A DNA stretch of 35,165 nucleotides from Aliivibrio sp. (GCA_024206155.1 JAAGZR010000163.1:1-35165), one strand, 5' to 3'. Shown: positions 10,001-16,537, counted from the first letter of the stretch. Notes: generated from the sequence alone by a model not told the origin. A program made the numbers and translations.

Positions 10001-12255
10001 GATTCTTTTCTGAAGTGTTAGGTAAACTCGACAAGTATGTTTTTGGAACTGCAGAGGCTTTGGATGGTTTGATGATGAGAATAGATAAGCTTCCGGGTGA
10101 AATGTTTGGAGGAAGATTAAACGAAATGTTTACAGATGAAGTTGATGCTTCATCTAGAAGGTTTAAAATGAGAATGATGGAGGTTGAATCTATTATTTCA
10201 GGATATCTATATGAACTGTACGGTAAAAATTGGAAAAAAATCTCTAGACAAAATAGAAAGCAAGTTCAGTATGATATTGAAATACAAGATGGTATTATGC
10301 TTGAGCCTATAAGTCAAGACCAAATCGCTTACTTATATAATATGTATAAGGATCCTGCTAATAGAGCTTCATTTGCAAATCCTGATATGTATGGTGTTGA
10401 AGTAATAAATAAAGATGATTCGGCTGCAGAAAAGAAACGTAAGAAAGAATTAAATCAAGCCAACGCAGACAGAGTAATGAAAGAGCTTGAGTCAAAACTT
10501 GATCCAAAAGTAAAAGAACTTGCTGATTGGCAGGTTGAAGTTTTATATCCGGCGTTATATGAAGAATATAATAACGTATATAAAAAATTATATAGAACCG
10601 ATTTACCTATGAATAGATTTTATGCAGGAACTATATACAGAGATGGGGTTAGTGAAAATGAAATTGAAGTAATGAATTTACTTGGGAAAGGTAATATGTA
10701 TAATATGATGGTAGGTGCAAATGCTACAAAGGTCAGACAAAATAGTAGCCTTCCTATTAAGCCTATGAATCAGATGGATGTATTAAATACATACATTAAT
10801 GAAATGGAATACTTTGCAGCTTTTGGTGAAACTATTAGAGATATGAATAAATTTTTCTCTAATAAATATGTGAAGGGTGCTATTACTGATATACATGGGA
10901 AAGAGATTTATAGTTTTGTCATGAAAATAATTGACACAATAGCAACAAGAGGTCAGTCTAAAGGATTCAAAGCATCTGTGATAAATTTTATGAACAATAC
11001 ATTTATTCTAGGAAGGCTTGCGGTAAGTCCTGTAATAACCATTAAACAGTTAACTTCCATGTTTACATATGCCAACGATATTGGTTTTTCTAATTGGCTA
11101 AAGTATGCTGCAAAAAACAAAACGCAACAATTAAAAGTTTGGAAAGAGGTTACAGAGAATTCTGTCTATATGAAAGATAGAAACAATCAAAGCATAATGA
11201 AAGCTATTGAAACTTATAGTGATGAAAAAATGAAAGAGTTTGTTCCAAGACCAACAAAAGATTGGCTGTTAAACTTTGCTATGTACACTACTAAGCTTGG
11301 TGATAGAGGTGCAATTATGTTGGGTGGTCTGCCAAATTATTCTTATTACAAAGCAGAATATAAAAAGAAAAATCCTACTGCATCAGATCAAGAAGCTATA
11401 GACTACGCAATAATAAAGTTTGAAAAAGATACAAAAAGAACTCAGCAGTCGGCTGACTTGCAGGATAAAGATTATTATCAAACAAGTTCTCATCCATTAG
11501 CAAGAGCAATGAATATGTTCTTAACCACACCTAAACAATATTTAAGAAAAGAAATTATAGCTACAAGAGAACTATATAGAGCAATGAGTGGCAAAGCATA
11601 TAAAGGAACTGTTACACAAAACATAAGAACTTTTTTAATGTATCATATTTTTATGCCTACTTTATTTCAATATGTGTCTATGGGGTTACCGGGAATATTA
11701 AGAGGATGGAGAGATGACGATGAAGAAGACTTGTTAAGAGCAGGTATTATAGGAAACCTTAATGCACTATTTATTATCGGTGAGTTAGCCGCAGCAGCAG
11801 GAGATACATTTACAGATAAACCTTATGCAGGAACTTCTGCTAAGCAAGTTGGTATATTACAAATATTTAATGCTGCATTTAGAAGGCTAAAAAAAGCGAG
11901 AGCGACAAAAGATCCTGAAAAAAGAGCAAAAGCAATGAAAGATTTTTATTTAGAAATAGCAACTATAACAGGTCTCCCAATGCCAACTATATCTAGGTTC
12001 TTTGATAACTATTCTGAACTAGGAAGAGAAGGTGATATAGGTAAGATGATTCTTAGACTTCTTAATTATTCTAACTATCAAATTGAAGGTCCAAACAAAA
12101 GAGGTTCAAGTAAATCTGCAGGTTCAATTGACTTTAATAAAAAACTTCAAAAAATGCAGAGAGAATACGAAAAGGAACAACGTAAAAACAGAATCAACAA
12201 AGGAGGTCTTGGTTCAGGAAGTAGATTAGGATCAGGATTGAAACTAGGAAATTAA
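4006..12255 (+). CDS. Giant polyvalent internal virion/ejection protein with HEXXH metallopeptidase domain
   Basis: The product is 2749 residues, the largest in the window. Residues 8-24 and 35-51 form a short tandem repeat (LMVEGAFADRADFNAFV and LITEGAFKDFEEFKSLY). A zinc-metallopeptidase motif HEIFH lies at residues 1021-1025, preceded by a beta strand NTTIHIN and followed about 57 residues later by ERLAEL (E1082), a plausible third ligand of a gluzincin. Charged coiled-coil-like stretches occur near 205-330 and in the Lys-rich part after about 1550. The tail is Gly-rich (GLGSGSRLGSGLKLGN). Very large polyvalent proteins of this kind are packaged and ejected with phage DNA. Being third in the gp14-gp15-gp16-like order, it is probably the gp16 counterpart, with the peptidase acting on the envelope or on host proteins. 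No RNA polymerase signature was noticed. Confidence 0.65.
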   Translation: MYEDLFDLMVEGAFADRADFNAFVSEATQEEIYSLITEGAFKDFEEFKSLYGDSTPQVVVEEIKKKDTTQENPFSPSTDQELPDMPEYQSKSSVSKSTLGVQESEEEAPDKETSVIELTLEDDIDPFEQSLNKVINPDLIASTEEEVLPQMVNYFSDYGFKFKKADILGDGMTVESENGEQHYVNLDRLFFKQDTADELKKFLKENRKENEAILNQAGAYVENRKKAYEQKEIDDAIKLLQKQTEDYTSRLKEYALFKDNLDRYYKQKLSNVTKEELQNDPTLRENYEKWAKANAKSTQMLSDLRAEDESFKIQGAQLDKLAGEYTSMKEKQGSYLGGIYNAFLDGAARISTSKVNNLIDAMTYFMDDAGIAAESYTSEIARVALSNNSFEEGKFKETISKDKIKNGMIEVTDPELGTSKMISIDSLPSVYDLSREQLVKELGGDTNDVLQLADDYLRAIRFPLTVMTKMPFGAIDIPNLVKETEFDKAAAKVLDLARKGLKYEESYQKAVEKDIKGGRFINPYSYAARTKDQTLGMLDAGRKGYREVLGSKGTTKEWSDLEKQSFWGGAILGLSESLPAMIGGSNPAGWAQRTAQMYAQVTDHVYEEMEKDPSFDMISENEKQAVTIPIGIAVGTLESYGLRNVIAQKGLLNSVIAKAVARSSKNTTGKSFSNFIRQDVENRIARGLLTVTGAGLAEYETGAAQEAIEITIKDIYNDIKDKDMFQTPDTWQDWVAQVNRAGLQEAVGGFILGTPGAVSNSVADLDVQNLDNTVFEVFEKMSQDEQYTSMYITKLKQKISDSTDPKTKEDAENELALVKRLQGILPQIPSEYNTDQRKEALQLIYQKESLENEIKSQDKILSKPKQDLLNKINDRLNAIVGEVTTEQQKDKAQEQKISDFEVTDTQVKTEGDVTQQEQEDIDAFFGETKDTSEVKAQNLAINRSEDGSKNTNPFRSSVVKIADLGAKAIAKVLPNVRIVMHETNEQYLKYAKLGDGRAEYNPDNTTIHINLSKATKTTVPHEIFHAVLMEKIKTDPAIAKAAEQMVLSVQKVLPKDSELGKRIEAFAKTYEGEFQNEERLAELVGILSSEYRQLDRPSKNVIIEFLKSIARKFGINIGSDFGTKDADVIDLLNVISRKTRTGEVIEEADISTLEEINKEQGTEGEVGTVRIPQQKIEVIESPKVESDPRPWVRSVVQNIDINDLEGRNFITNMYDYTNAGLTELGNGFSIELLGGRNYVPIIMNKTGKSLGDVSNLAAFNTKSQAEGFVRNSKDGNANLFAPHSGTLNKSWQFQQHIFEQLVDLVLDNKILSKQKLITVFNSGLKSKTGKDALQKFNKKNKTNLRNLNSFKSNPKELVRLLDIKNNYSPDLRKILNQLIASDKSFQKAIGIENLEQFHQKMMDPLNKGIVGGEIMTFIEFDPTTFEISQTNPKDVDHHPSFGWVVKAKINKIFQPNKFYKSYDLTESYTKYNTEGPSTSRKAEVGKKKFEQSNVKSSAGAIPKVAKVTTTKQRQQRSLEEIARFYNMDTNGFLPKQVDLYRLKKELPQGIGVKQSRVDAFGRGGSYFLTNARGSKINPYKNKARQQKDIEDYIKESRENNFREEVIKDFLVRVKKFPAKLVNKLMEVDVDLFSKLPKSFGNVKGGTEVGIKLYNKVKAFEEKLIKSNKTKKVKLTEQQIADQTIEFLQKQPEYKAEGDKKSKTISTQQAQMLIDMQSALGIRPSENMGEKIKAAKSFVKQRRKGAKDLQNIKTQVRNFIRKSLPRELFFEKKGEKLITKKDVMTLINKVNSATEKNIENILQEVTDFVVEKNINSLQNKINGVLNGKYQAVVRGKLKPRKIADSIRKRIDKIKSNLVGPNPTKEQVGEINEKLLERFNELSIEPQQTVEQREEMVDLQLAMSYNNAMLMSEIDAEKVKVLDGIYSTLDEMIKFGRSLLQEELLRMHQYYNEQFTKGYEAITGDVVDMTDPDAKTELSKISKKRKQDLKRKKATQNVVKRFFSEVLGKLDKYVFGTAEALDGLMMRIDKLPGEMFGGRLNEMFTDEVDASSRRFKMRMMEVESIISGYLYELYGKNWKKISRQNRKQVQYDIEIQDGIMLEPISQDQIAYLYNMYKDPANRASFANPDMYGVEVINKDDSAAEKKRKKELNQANADRVMKELESKLDPKVKELADWQVEVLYPALYEEYNNVYKKLYRTDLPMNRFYAGTIYRDGVSENEIEVMNLLGKGNMYNMMVGANATKVRQNSSLPIKPMNQMDVLNTYINEMEYFAAFGETIRDMNKFFSNKYVKGAITDIHGKEIYSFVMKIIDTIATRGQSKGFKASVINFMNNTFILGRLAVSPVITIKQLTSMFTYANDIGFSNWLKYAAKNKTQQLKVWKEVTENSVYMKDRNNQSIMKAIETYSDEKMKEFVPRPTKDWLLNFAMYTTKLGDRGAIMLGGLPNYSYYKAEYKKKNPTASDQEAIDYAIIKFEKDTKRTQQSADLQDKDYYQTSSHPLARAMNMFLTTPKQYLRKEIIATRELYRAMSGKAYKGTVTQNIRTFLMYHIFMPTLFQYVSMGLPGILRGWRDDDEEDLLRAGIIGNLNALFIIGELAAAAGDTFTDKPYAGTSAKQVGILQIFNAAFRRLKKARATKDPEKRAKAMKDFYLEIATITGLPMPTISRFFDNYSELGREGDIGKMILRLLNYSNYQIEGPNKRGSSKSAGSIDFNKKLQKMQREYEKEQRKNRINKGGLGSGSRLGSGLKLGN

Positions 12256-12257
12256 TT

Positions 12258-12413
12258 ATGCCATTTAAAAAGATAGGAGATAATAAATATCAGAGTCCAA
12301 GTGGAAAAGTATTTACTGAGAAACAAGTAAAGTTATACTATGCAACTGATGGTTTCAAGAAAGATATAAAGAAACCTAGAGGATTAAGACCTAATAAAAG
12401 ATATCGAAGTTAG
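12258..12413 (+). CDS. Small basic protein (51 aa), last gene of the left late operon
   Basis: An ATG at 12258, two nt after the giant gene's stop, opens a 51-residue frame ending in TAG at 12411-12413. The product is Lys/Arg-rich, begins MPFKKIGDNKYQSPSGK, and has a conserved-looking centre QVKLYYATDGF. Similar short basic proteins are frequent among virion genes of marine phages, and it resembles in style the small basic cluster at 31.2-32.9 kb. The function is unknown, but a DNA-associated or minor virion role is plausible. Its stop codon overlaps the stop of the convergent nuclease gene by 2 nt. Confidence 0.6.
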   Translation: MPFKKIGDNKYQSPSGKVFTEKQVKLYYATDGFKKDIKKPRGLRPNKRYRS

Positions 12414-12823
12414 TAATATCTAAAGTATCGTAGTGTTTTTTGTTTGTCGTAGTATATCATTAGCTCTTGGTCATTGACTGCACCTTCTCTTGGTTTTCGA
12501 CCACCCCACTTTACACTACCTTCAATTTGTGATGGCTGACCATAAACAATACCATCATCACATGCCCATATCATTACAGGGTTTAACCTTTTGTCACATA
12601 GCTTAACAACTTTTCGTGCCGCTACAGGAAGAGGATAGCAGTTAGCTATAGTTCTGTATCTACCTTTAACTTCAGCGTAAGCAATCAGCTTACCATCTTT
12701 GTCAAATATTTTATAATCAATATCGTTTGGTCCTAATTTTTTAAAAGAACCTTCGAATCTTTTTACAAAATAATTTATAGCTTTTTTTTCTCTACTTAAA
12801 TCTGATTCGTTCTCAAACCTCAT
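12410..12823 (-). CDS. PD-(D/E)XK nuclease-like protein
   Basis: This 137-residue protein carries the core of a restriction-endonuclease-like fold. GPNDIDYKIFDKDGKLIAYAEVKGR holds a D-(X)n-E-V-K arrangement (acid in NDIDY, then the E-x-K of AEVKG), which is the usual metal-binding triad. It may act in recombination, DNA degradation or packaging-related cleavage; the substrate is not visible. It is the last gene of the leftward block and ends against the late operon with interlocking stop codons (TTAG at 12410-12413). Its ATG overlaps the stop of the upstream 34-residue membrane peptide as ATGA. Confidence 0.6.
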   Translation of the reverse strand: MRFENESDLSREKKAINYFVKRFEGSFKKLGPNDIDYKIFDKDGKLIAYAEVKGRYRTIANCYPLPVAARKVVKLCDKRLNPVMIWACDDGIVYGQPSQIEGSVKWGGRKPREGAVNDQELMIYYDKQKTLRYFRYY

Positions 12824-12924
12824 AGATTATTTTTTATCGCAAGATAAACTAAGATAAATATAATTCCTAAAAATGCTATAAAACAATTTAATAGTTTATC
12901 GTCTAAGTGTTTTTTCTTCTTCAT
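12820..12924 (-). CDS. Single-pass membrane peptide (34 aa)
   Basis: This short frame starts MKKKKHLDDK, followed by one hydrophobic helix (about residues 11-30, CFIAFLGIIFILVYLAI) and a short polar tail, NNL. The positive N-terminus predicts the C-terminus outside. Its ATG lies 29 nt inside the end of the HNH gene, and its TGA overlaps the next ATG (ATGA), so it is positioned as a coupled gene. The size and build fit small phage membrane peptides such as minimal holins or membrane-active early proteins, but no function can be assigned. Confidence 0.6.
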   Translation of the reverse strand: MKKKKHLDDKLLNCFIAFLGIIFILVYLAIKNNL

Positions 12925-13309
12925 TAGAGTGTAGTTCTGCATGGCACCTTGAACAAAGTACTATGCATTTATTAATTTCTTTCTTAATTACTTTTATGGA
13001 CAAGCCTTTGCTTGCTGCATTGCCAATTGTAAAATCTTTATCGTTGCTAGTGTGGTGAAACTCTAAAGCTCTTGGTGTAAAATTTTCATGAGTTTCTTTT
13101 GAATATCCACAGCTTGAACATTTTAAATCTTTTTTATAGTCTCTTATAAAATCTCTTATACCTCTTACCCTATCCCTCTTGTATTTCTTTTTACAAGTTT
13201 TACAAAGAGTGTCTTTAATATAAACTCCTTCTATAGTTTTTTTACCTGAATCGTAAAATTCTGTGTAATCTTTTTCTTGATGACAACATCTACATTTTTT
13301 AGAGGTCAT
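12896..13309 (-). CDS. HNH endonuclease with zinc-binding Cys pairs
   Basis: This 137-residue protein has Cys pairs at C36/C39, C64/C67 and C119/C122 and an N-terminal Cys cluster (C6, C8, C9). The HNH signature runs from LEFHH (85-86) through N113 to CSRCHAELH (H123, H127). The first half resembles zinc-ribbon DNA-binding parts of free-standing homing-type HNH nucleases, and the second is the beta-beta-alpha metal nuclease. It could nick DNA in recombination or packaging, or be a selfish intronless endonuclease. It overlaps its upstream neighbour by 11 nt and its downstream peptide by 29 nt, so it is embedded in the operon. Confidence 0.8.
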   Translation of the reverse strand: MTSKKCRCCHQEKDYTEFYDSGKKTIEGVYIKDTLCKTCKKKYKRDRVRGIRDFIRDYKKDLKCSSCGYSKETHENFTPRALEFHHTSNDKDFTIGNAASKGLSIKVIKKEINKCIVLCSRCHAELHSNEEEKTLRR

Positions 13310-13484
13310 CCTGTAAAGAGTCTTTTAAAGACTTTATTTCTGCTTGTAATTCAGCAATAGCTTCCTGTGCTTCAACGTATTCTCTATCACAAAGAGATTC
13401 ATATATGATATCGTTTAAGGAGTGGAGTCTCTGCATCAAGTTATTGATGTAGTTTATTCTCTCTTGCTCCATAGCTGTTACCAT
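13299..13484 (-). CDS. Small coiled-coil protein (61 aa)
   Basis: The ATG at 13484 (MVTAMEQERINY) is preferred over the upstream TTG because it lies 4 nt after the preceding stop codon; an internal ATG at 13472 is also possible. The product is almost entirely helical with heptad-like Leu/Ile spacing and many Glu residues, ending SLKDSLQDDL. No catalytic motif is seen. The stop overlaps the HNH start by 11 nt. The function is unknown; a dimeric accessory or regulatory role is conceivable. Confidence 0.6.
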   Translation of the reverse strand: MVTAMEQERINYINNLMQRLHSLNDIIYESLCDREYVEAQEAIAELQAEIKSLKDSLQDDL

Positions 13485-13488
13485 AGTT

Positions 13489-13719
13489 CTAATCCATAAA
13501 ATGAAGGAGCTTGTCTCCAAGACCTTTATCTACTTTTTTTATAAGTCTATATATTTTTCTTGAAGTTTTTTTCACATCATCTCTTTCTGTTTTGGTAGAG
13601 TCAATTCCTAGGTTTGTATATTGTTTACAATCCAATCTAAGAAGTTCATCAACCTTTTGCTTAACGCTCCAAGTTTTAAAATCTACTATCTTTTCAATAT
13701 CATTTATAGTATATTCCAT
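13489..13719 (-). CDS. Conserved small phage protein, probable nucleic-acid binder (76 aa)
   Basis: The ATG at 13719 (MEYTINDIEKIVDFKTW) is preferred to the upstream TTG at 13743. The protein is charged, with a helix-turn-helix-like opening (NDIEKIVDFKTWSVKQKVDELLRLDC), then LGIDSTKTERDDVKKTSRKIYRLIK. The family is familiar in style from marine phages but has no assigned function. It begins the short run of nuclease and DNA-handling genes that ends the leftward block. Confidence 0.55.
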   Translation of the reverse strand: MEYTINDIEKIVDFKTWSVKQKVDELLRLDCKQYTNLGIDSTKTERDDVKKTSRKIYRLIKKVDKGLGDKLLHFMD

Positions 13720-13767
13720 ATCTTGTGTTAAAGTTAACAACAATTTTTTAACATTTCAAAATAAATT

Positions 13768-14160
13768 TTAACTTTTTTTTAAATATAAATACTTTTTTTC
13801 CAATTCGTAATATGTATTTTCTAATGATAAATATTCTTTTATCAGTTCAGATTTACTACAATAGAACACAGGATGGTTCTGTTTTTCAAATAATTGCAAG
13901 CAAATTAAATATTTATTGTAAAGATCAGGCTCGTACTTTAAGTAGTGCTTTGCTTTGTTAACCATATTAATAATTGTCGCATGATTTTTATTCAAGTACC
14001 TGCCTATTCGTTGGTATCCTACACCTCTTTTATGTAAGATGTAAGAAAAAATTAATCTTCCGGTTACATATTCTTGTTTTCTAGTATTCGTCTGAATGTC
14101 TAGTTGAAGTTCCGTATTCACTACCTTCTCTAGGTATTTCATTTGTGCGTTTGTTGTCAT
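13768..14160 (-). CDS. Stand-alone DnaA domain IV-like DNA-binding protein (first copy)
   Basis: This 130-residue protein has a helical segment at residues 31-75 with the layout of DnaA domain IV: GRLIFSYILHKRGVGYQRIGRYL, then NHATIINMVNKAKHYL. The NHATIINMV stretch corresponds to the DnaA signature DHTTVLHA, with D changed to N. No AAA+ ATPase domain is attached, so it can only act as a DNA-binding module. A second such protein lies at 21221-21526. The 5' end overlaps by 12 residues' worth of other coding signal only in the shared 80-nt overlap with the upstream gene. Candidate roles are initiator-site binding or transcriptional control; the target sites are unknown. Confidence 0.65.
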   Translation of the reverse strand: MTTNAQMKYLEKVVNTELQLDIQTNTRKQEYVTGRLIFSYILHKRGVGYQRIGRYLNKNHATIINMVNKAKHYLKYEPDLYNKYLICLQLFEKQNHPVFYCSKSELIKEYLSLENTYYELEKKYLYLKKS

Positions 14161-14479
14161 TATTTAATTTAATTATTCTGCCTTGAATATAGTAGTCAAG
14201 GTAATCGTCCATTTCTATTCTATGTAAGTCAAAAAATATTGGTATTAAGTCTTCTTGATTCATAAACTCAACCAAATAAAAGTAAGGCTCTGACATTGCG
14301 TCTGAAACTCCTGCTATCTTTTGTTCCCAAAAATCATGGATGGGAAGATCAGATGCAACTTCATCTATTTGTTTTGCTATATCAAAACCAATGTCTATAG
14401 GAAGATCTTTTATCTTCTCTACAAAATATTCATCAACTTCGTAATCCTTAATCACCTCTGTATACTTCTGTCTTAGCAT
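14081..14479 (-). CDS. Hypothetical acidic protein (132 aa)
   Basis: No family is recognised. The protein is acidic through residue 100 (for example DLPIDIGFDIAKQIDEVASDLP and FFDLHRIEMDDYLDYY), then polar with NDNKRTNEIPREG. It overlaps the downstream DnaA-like gene by 80 nt and the upstream VRR-NUC gene by 32 nt, so three frames are packed together. The long overlap makes the C-terminal extension unusual, and the essential part may end near residue 105. Confidence 0.5.
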   Translation of the reverse strand: MLRQKYTEVIKDYEVDEYFVEKIKDLPIDIGFDIAKQIDEVASDLPIHDFWEQKIAGVSDAMSEPYFYLVEFMNQEDLIPIFFDLHRIEMDDYLDYYIQGRIIKLNNDNKRTNEIPREGSEYGTSTRHSDEY

Positions 14480-14687
14480 ATTGTTTTAACTCTTTCAATC
14501 TATATTTCTGAAGCTCAGAAACTTTCCCTTGCTTTGTTTTACATTCTACAAATAAAACATTTGAATCTTTAGGGATAGCAATAAGATCAGGTATACCATT
14601 CTTGTTAGTGACTGTGAGTTTAATTACATAGTAACCATCCTCTTCCAACTGTTTAATTCTTTTCTTCTGTATCCTTTGTTCGGTCAT
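14448..14687 (-). CDS. VRR-NUC domain nuclease
   Basis: This compact 79-residue VRR-NUC enzyme is of the stand-alone phage type. The motif GIPDLIAI (G31, D34), ECK (E48, K50) and Q60 form the restriction-endonuclease-like active site. The family resolves branched DNA or nicks structures in repair and recombination. The ATG at 14687 (MTEQRIQKKR) is preferred over the TTG four codons upstream. It overlaps the upstream membrane protein by 35 nt and the downstream gene by 32 nt. Confidence 0.85.
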   Translation of the reverse strand: MTEQRIQKKRIKQLEEDGYYVIKLTVTNKNGIPDLIAIPKDSNVLFVECKTKQGKVSELQKYRLKELKQYAKTEVYRGD

Positions 14688-14859
14688 TATTATAGTCAAT
14701 TAAAAATCCAATAGCAACTATGAGGTTCATTCCTATTGAACTTAGTAACTCAACTAAACTATGAAAGCTGTGAACAGAAAGATGAATGTGACCCACCACC
14801 CAAAAAGGAATAGCAAGGTTCTGACTTATCCATACCAACAAGAACTTTATGAACCTCAT
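14653..14859 (-). CDS. Small membrane protein (68 aa), holin-like build
   Basis: Two hydrophobic segments are visible, at about residues 3-22 (FIKFLLVWISQNLAIPFWVV) and 36-55 (LVELLSSIGMNLIVAIGFLI). A charged tail follows (DYNNDRTKDTEEKN). This is the topology of small class II holins, but no lysin is adjacent, so the holin idea is inference. Its ATG is 1 nt after the helicase stop. A promoter box TATCTTTG lies 4 nt upstream, inside the end of the helicase gene, suggesting that it can be expressed independently and possibly late, unlike its neighbours. Confidence 0.6.
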   Translation of the reverse strand: MRFIKFLLVWISQNLAIPFWVVGHIHLSVHSFHSLVELLSSIGMNLIVAIGFLIDYNNDRTKDTEEKN

Positions 14860-14860
14860 A

Positions 14861-16096
14861 TCACAAAGATAATAAATCCTTCTTGAAATGATTTACTGTG
14901 TAATCTTTCTTTTTAATTACAGTTTTATAGATGTCATTTTCAATTCCATCTTTTGCAAATACCCAATACACATCATTCTTTAATCGTTCTTTGGTGGTCA
15001 TCCTATCCCTTGATTGCCAATAACTTGTAGCAGAAAAGTCTATGTTATAATAAACAAGAGCTTCTGCTTTACGCAAACTAATACCCTCTCGTCCACTAAC
15101 TATCTGTAATGCTATGGACTTGTCGGTTGAATTAAACTTATCAAGATCTGTTGTTATATCATCTCCGAATATTTCTTTGATGGCTTTTAGTTCTTGTCTG
15201 AACTTATAAAATATTCCTATCTTCTGTCCATCAAAATGTTTCTTTATAAACTCTGCCTTACTATAGTCAAGTATAGTCCCGTTGTTAGACTCAAATATAA
15301 TCGTACCTGAATAAAGCTGATGCAGTTTGTTCATAAGCTTAGCAGGAGTATCACCCAATATAGTTTCTTCATTACCTTCCACAACATTATGTCGCTTGAG
15401 TCTTTTGGCTATGTTATATGTTGATTGATTCAACTCAACAGTTAATACTCTCTCTGTTGTTTCAACTTTAAACCCGGCTTCTTTTTGTGTGTAGCTTATG
15501 GTATAGGGTTGCATTGTTCTAAGTATACTTGGTTTACCACCACTATAATCATTGATGTACATAGAGTTTATTTTTTTTCTAGTAATCTTGACGTAGTCTT
15601 TGGCAAACGCATAAAAGTTTTTGAAATGATTAAAAGGATTTGCCGGTATCCCAAACACCTGATGATACATTTGACTGTAACTCTCAGGTGTTGGTGTACC
15701 TGACAACAAACAAACACAACAATTGTGTCTTCTAATAAAGTCTTTTACATTCTTTGCCCTGTTACTTGGCTTGGGAAATGCACCCAATCCATGAGCTTCA
15801 TCCAATACTAAAAAGTCACAACGACTAATCTCTAGTTTATGCATGGACTCATAGTTAATTACATCACATTTATAACTTGGATTCAACAGCTGATAGTCAG
15901 CTACGATAGATGATATAGCTTTTTTCTTTGTAAGAAATACAATGTTTCTGAAGCCACAAGCTTGAGCTGTGCCCAAAGCTGTTAGTGTTTTGCCTGTTCT
16001 AACTTCCATAGCAAGATAAACAAACCCATACTGATTTATTACTTCTCTTGCTTTATTTATTATCCTCCTTTGATAAGGTCTCCATTTTAGTTTCAT
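14861..16096 (-). CDS. SF2 (SNF2/DEAD-like) DNA helicase
   Basis: This 411-residue SF2 helicase has a W-x-P-Y-Q motif at residues 5-9, Walker A EVRTGKT (31-37), DEAH (99-102) and motif III SGTPTP (132-137). C-terminal motifs V/VI are in VSGREGISLRKAEAL and SYWQSRDRM. The layout matches compact SNF2-type helicases of phages, which remodel or unwind DNA in replication or recombination. The ATG at 16096 is preceded directly by AAAACACT, the recurrent leader of this genome. It overlaps the upstream gene by 44 nt. It lies in the replication operon downstream of the primase-helicase. Confidence 0.9.
   Translation of the reverse strand: MKLKWRPYQRRIINKAREVINQYGFVYLAMEVRTGKTLTALGTAQACGFRNIVFLTKKKAISSIVADYQLLNPSYKCDVINYESMHKLEISRCDFLVLDEAHGLGAFPKPSNRAKNVKDFIRRHNCCVCLLSGTPTPESYSQMYHQVFGIPANPFNHFKNFYAFAKDYVKITRKKINSMYINDYSGGKPSILRTMQPYTISYTQKEAGFKVETTERVLTVELNQSTYNIAKRLKRHNVVEGNEETILGDTPAKLMNKLHQLYSGTIIFESNNGTILDYSKAEFIKKHFDGQKIGIFYKFRQELKAIKEIFGDDITTDLDKFNSTDKSIALQIVSGREGISLRKAEALVYYNIDFSATSYWQSRDRMTTKERLKNDVYWVFAKDGIENDIYKTVIKKKDYTVNHFKKDLLSL
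14864..14871 (-). promoter_or_regulatory. Internal promoter -7 box TATCTTTG before small membrane gene
   Basis: Read on the minus strand this is TATCTTTG followed by 4 nt and ATG. TATCTTTGTGATATG here differs by one base from TATCTTTGTCATATG at 678-692 on the plus strand. The box lies in the last codons of the helicase gene. No convincing -33 TTG is seen at the usual distance. Confidence 0.45.
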
Positions 16097-16298
16097 AGTG
16101 TTTTATTGTATTTAATATTTTCTCTCTCACTTCATCATCACCTTCTGAGTTGTACATATATTCCTTAATAACATATGCTTTTTTACCTCTACCCTTTTTT
16201 ACTTCCACAGTTTTAAACATAACTCGCTTGAGTATGTTTGCTTGTTTTAAACATTGCTCATCAGAATAACATAGATGATCATAGTTAATTATGTTCAT
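16053..16298 (-). CDS. Hypothetical charged protein (81 aa)
   Basis: No family is recognised. The middle is Lys-rich (KKGRGKKAYVIKEYMY) and the C-terminus is helical and charged (EVREKILNTIKHYETKMETLSKEDNK). The gene overlaps the helicase start by 44 nt and the upstream gene by 4 nt (ATGA), so it is translated with the replication cluster. A small accessory subunit is plausible but unproven. Confidence 0.55.
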   Translation of the reverse strand: MNIINYDHLCYSDEQCLKQANILKRVMFKTVEVKKGRGKKAYVIKEYMYNSEGDDEVREKILNTIKHYETKMETLSKEDNK

Positions 16299-16537
16299 AG
16301 AAATGTTTTTGAAATGTAATTATTAATCTCAATACACTTTTCATATTCTTCTGTGTCGCTAAAATATTCTCTCATCTCTTCAAGTAAAGCTTCATTAGCT
16401 GAGTCAGGTGCAGAAGGATCATGTACAAAATATCCTACATCCGACTCAATCATATCTTGAGCAGATTTATTATTTATAATTACATCGTATGAATTTCTGA
16501 AAGCTGTATCTAAAAATTCATCAGGGTCAAAGCTCAT
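16295..16537 (-). CDS. Hypothetical acidic protein (80 aa)
   Basis: This strongly acidic protein contains EALLEEMREYFSDTEEYEKCIEI and no recognisable domain. ATGA-type overlaps join it to the genes on both sides, the upstream one being the primase-helicase. Its position and charge would suit a small partner or DNA mimic, but this is speculation. Confidence 0.55.
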   Translation of the reverse strand: MSFDPDEFLDTAFRNSYDVIINNKSAQDMIESDVGYFVHDPSAPDSANEALLEEMREYFSDTEEYEKCIEINNYISKTFL

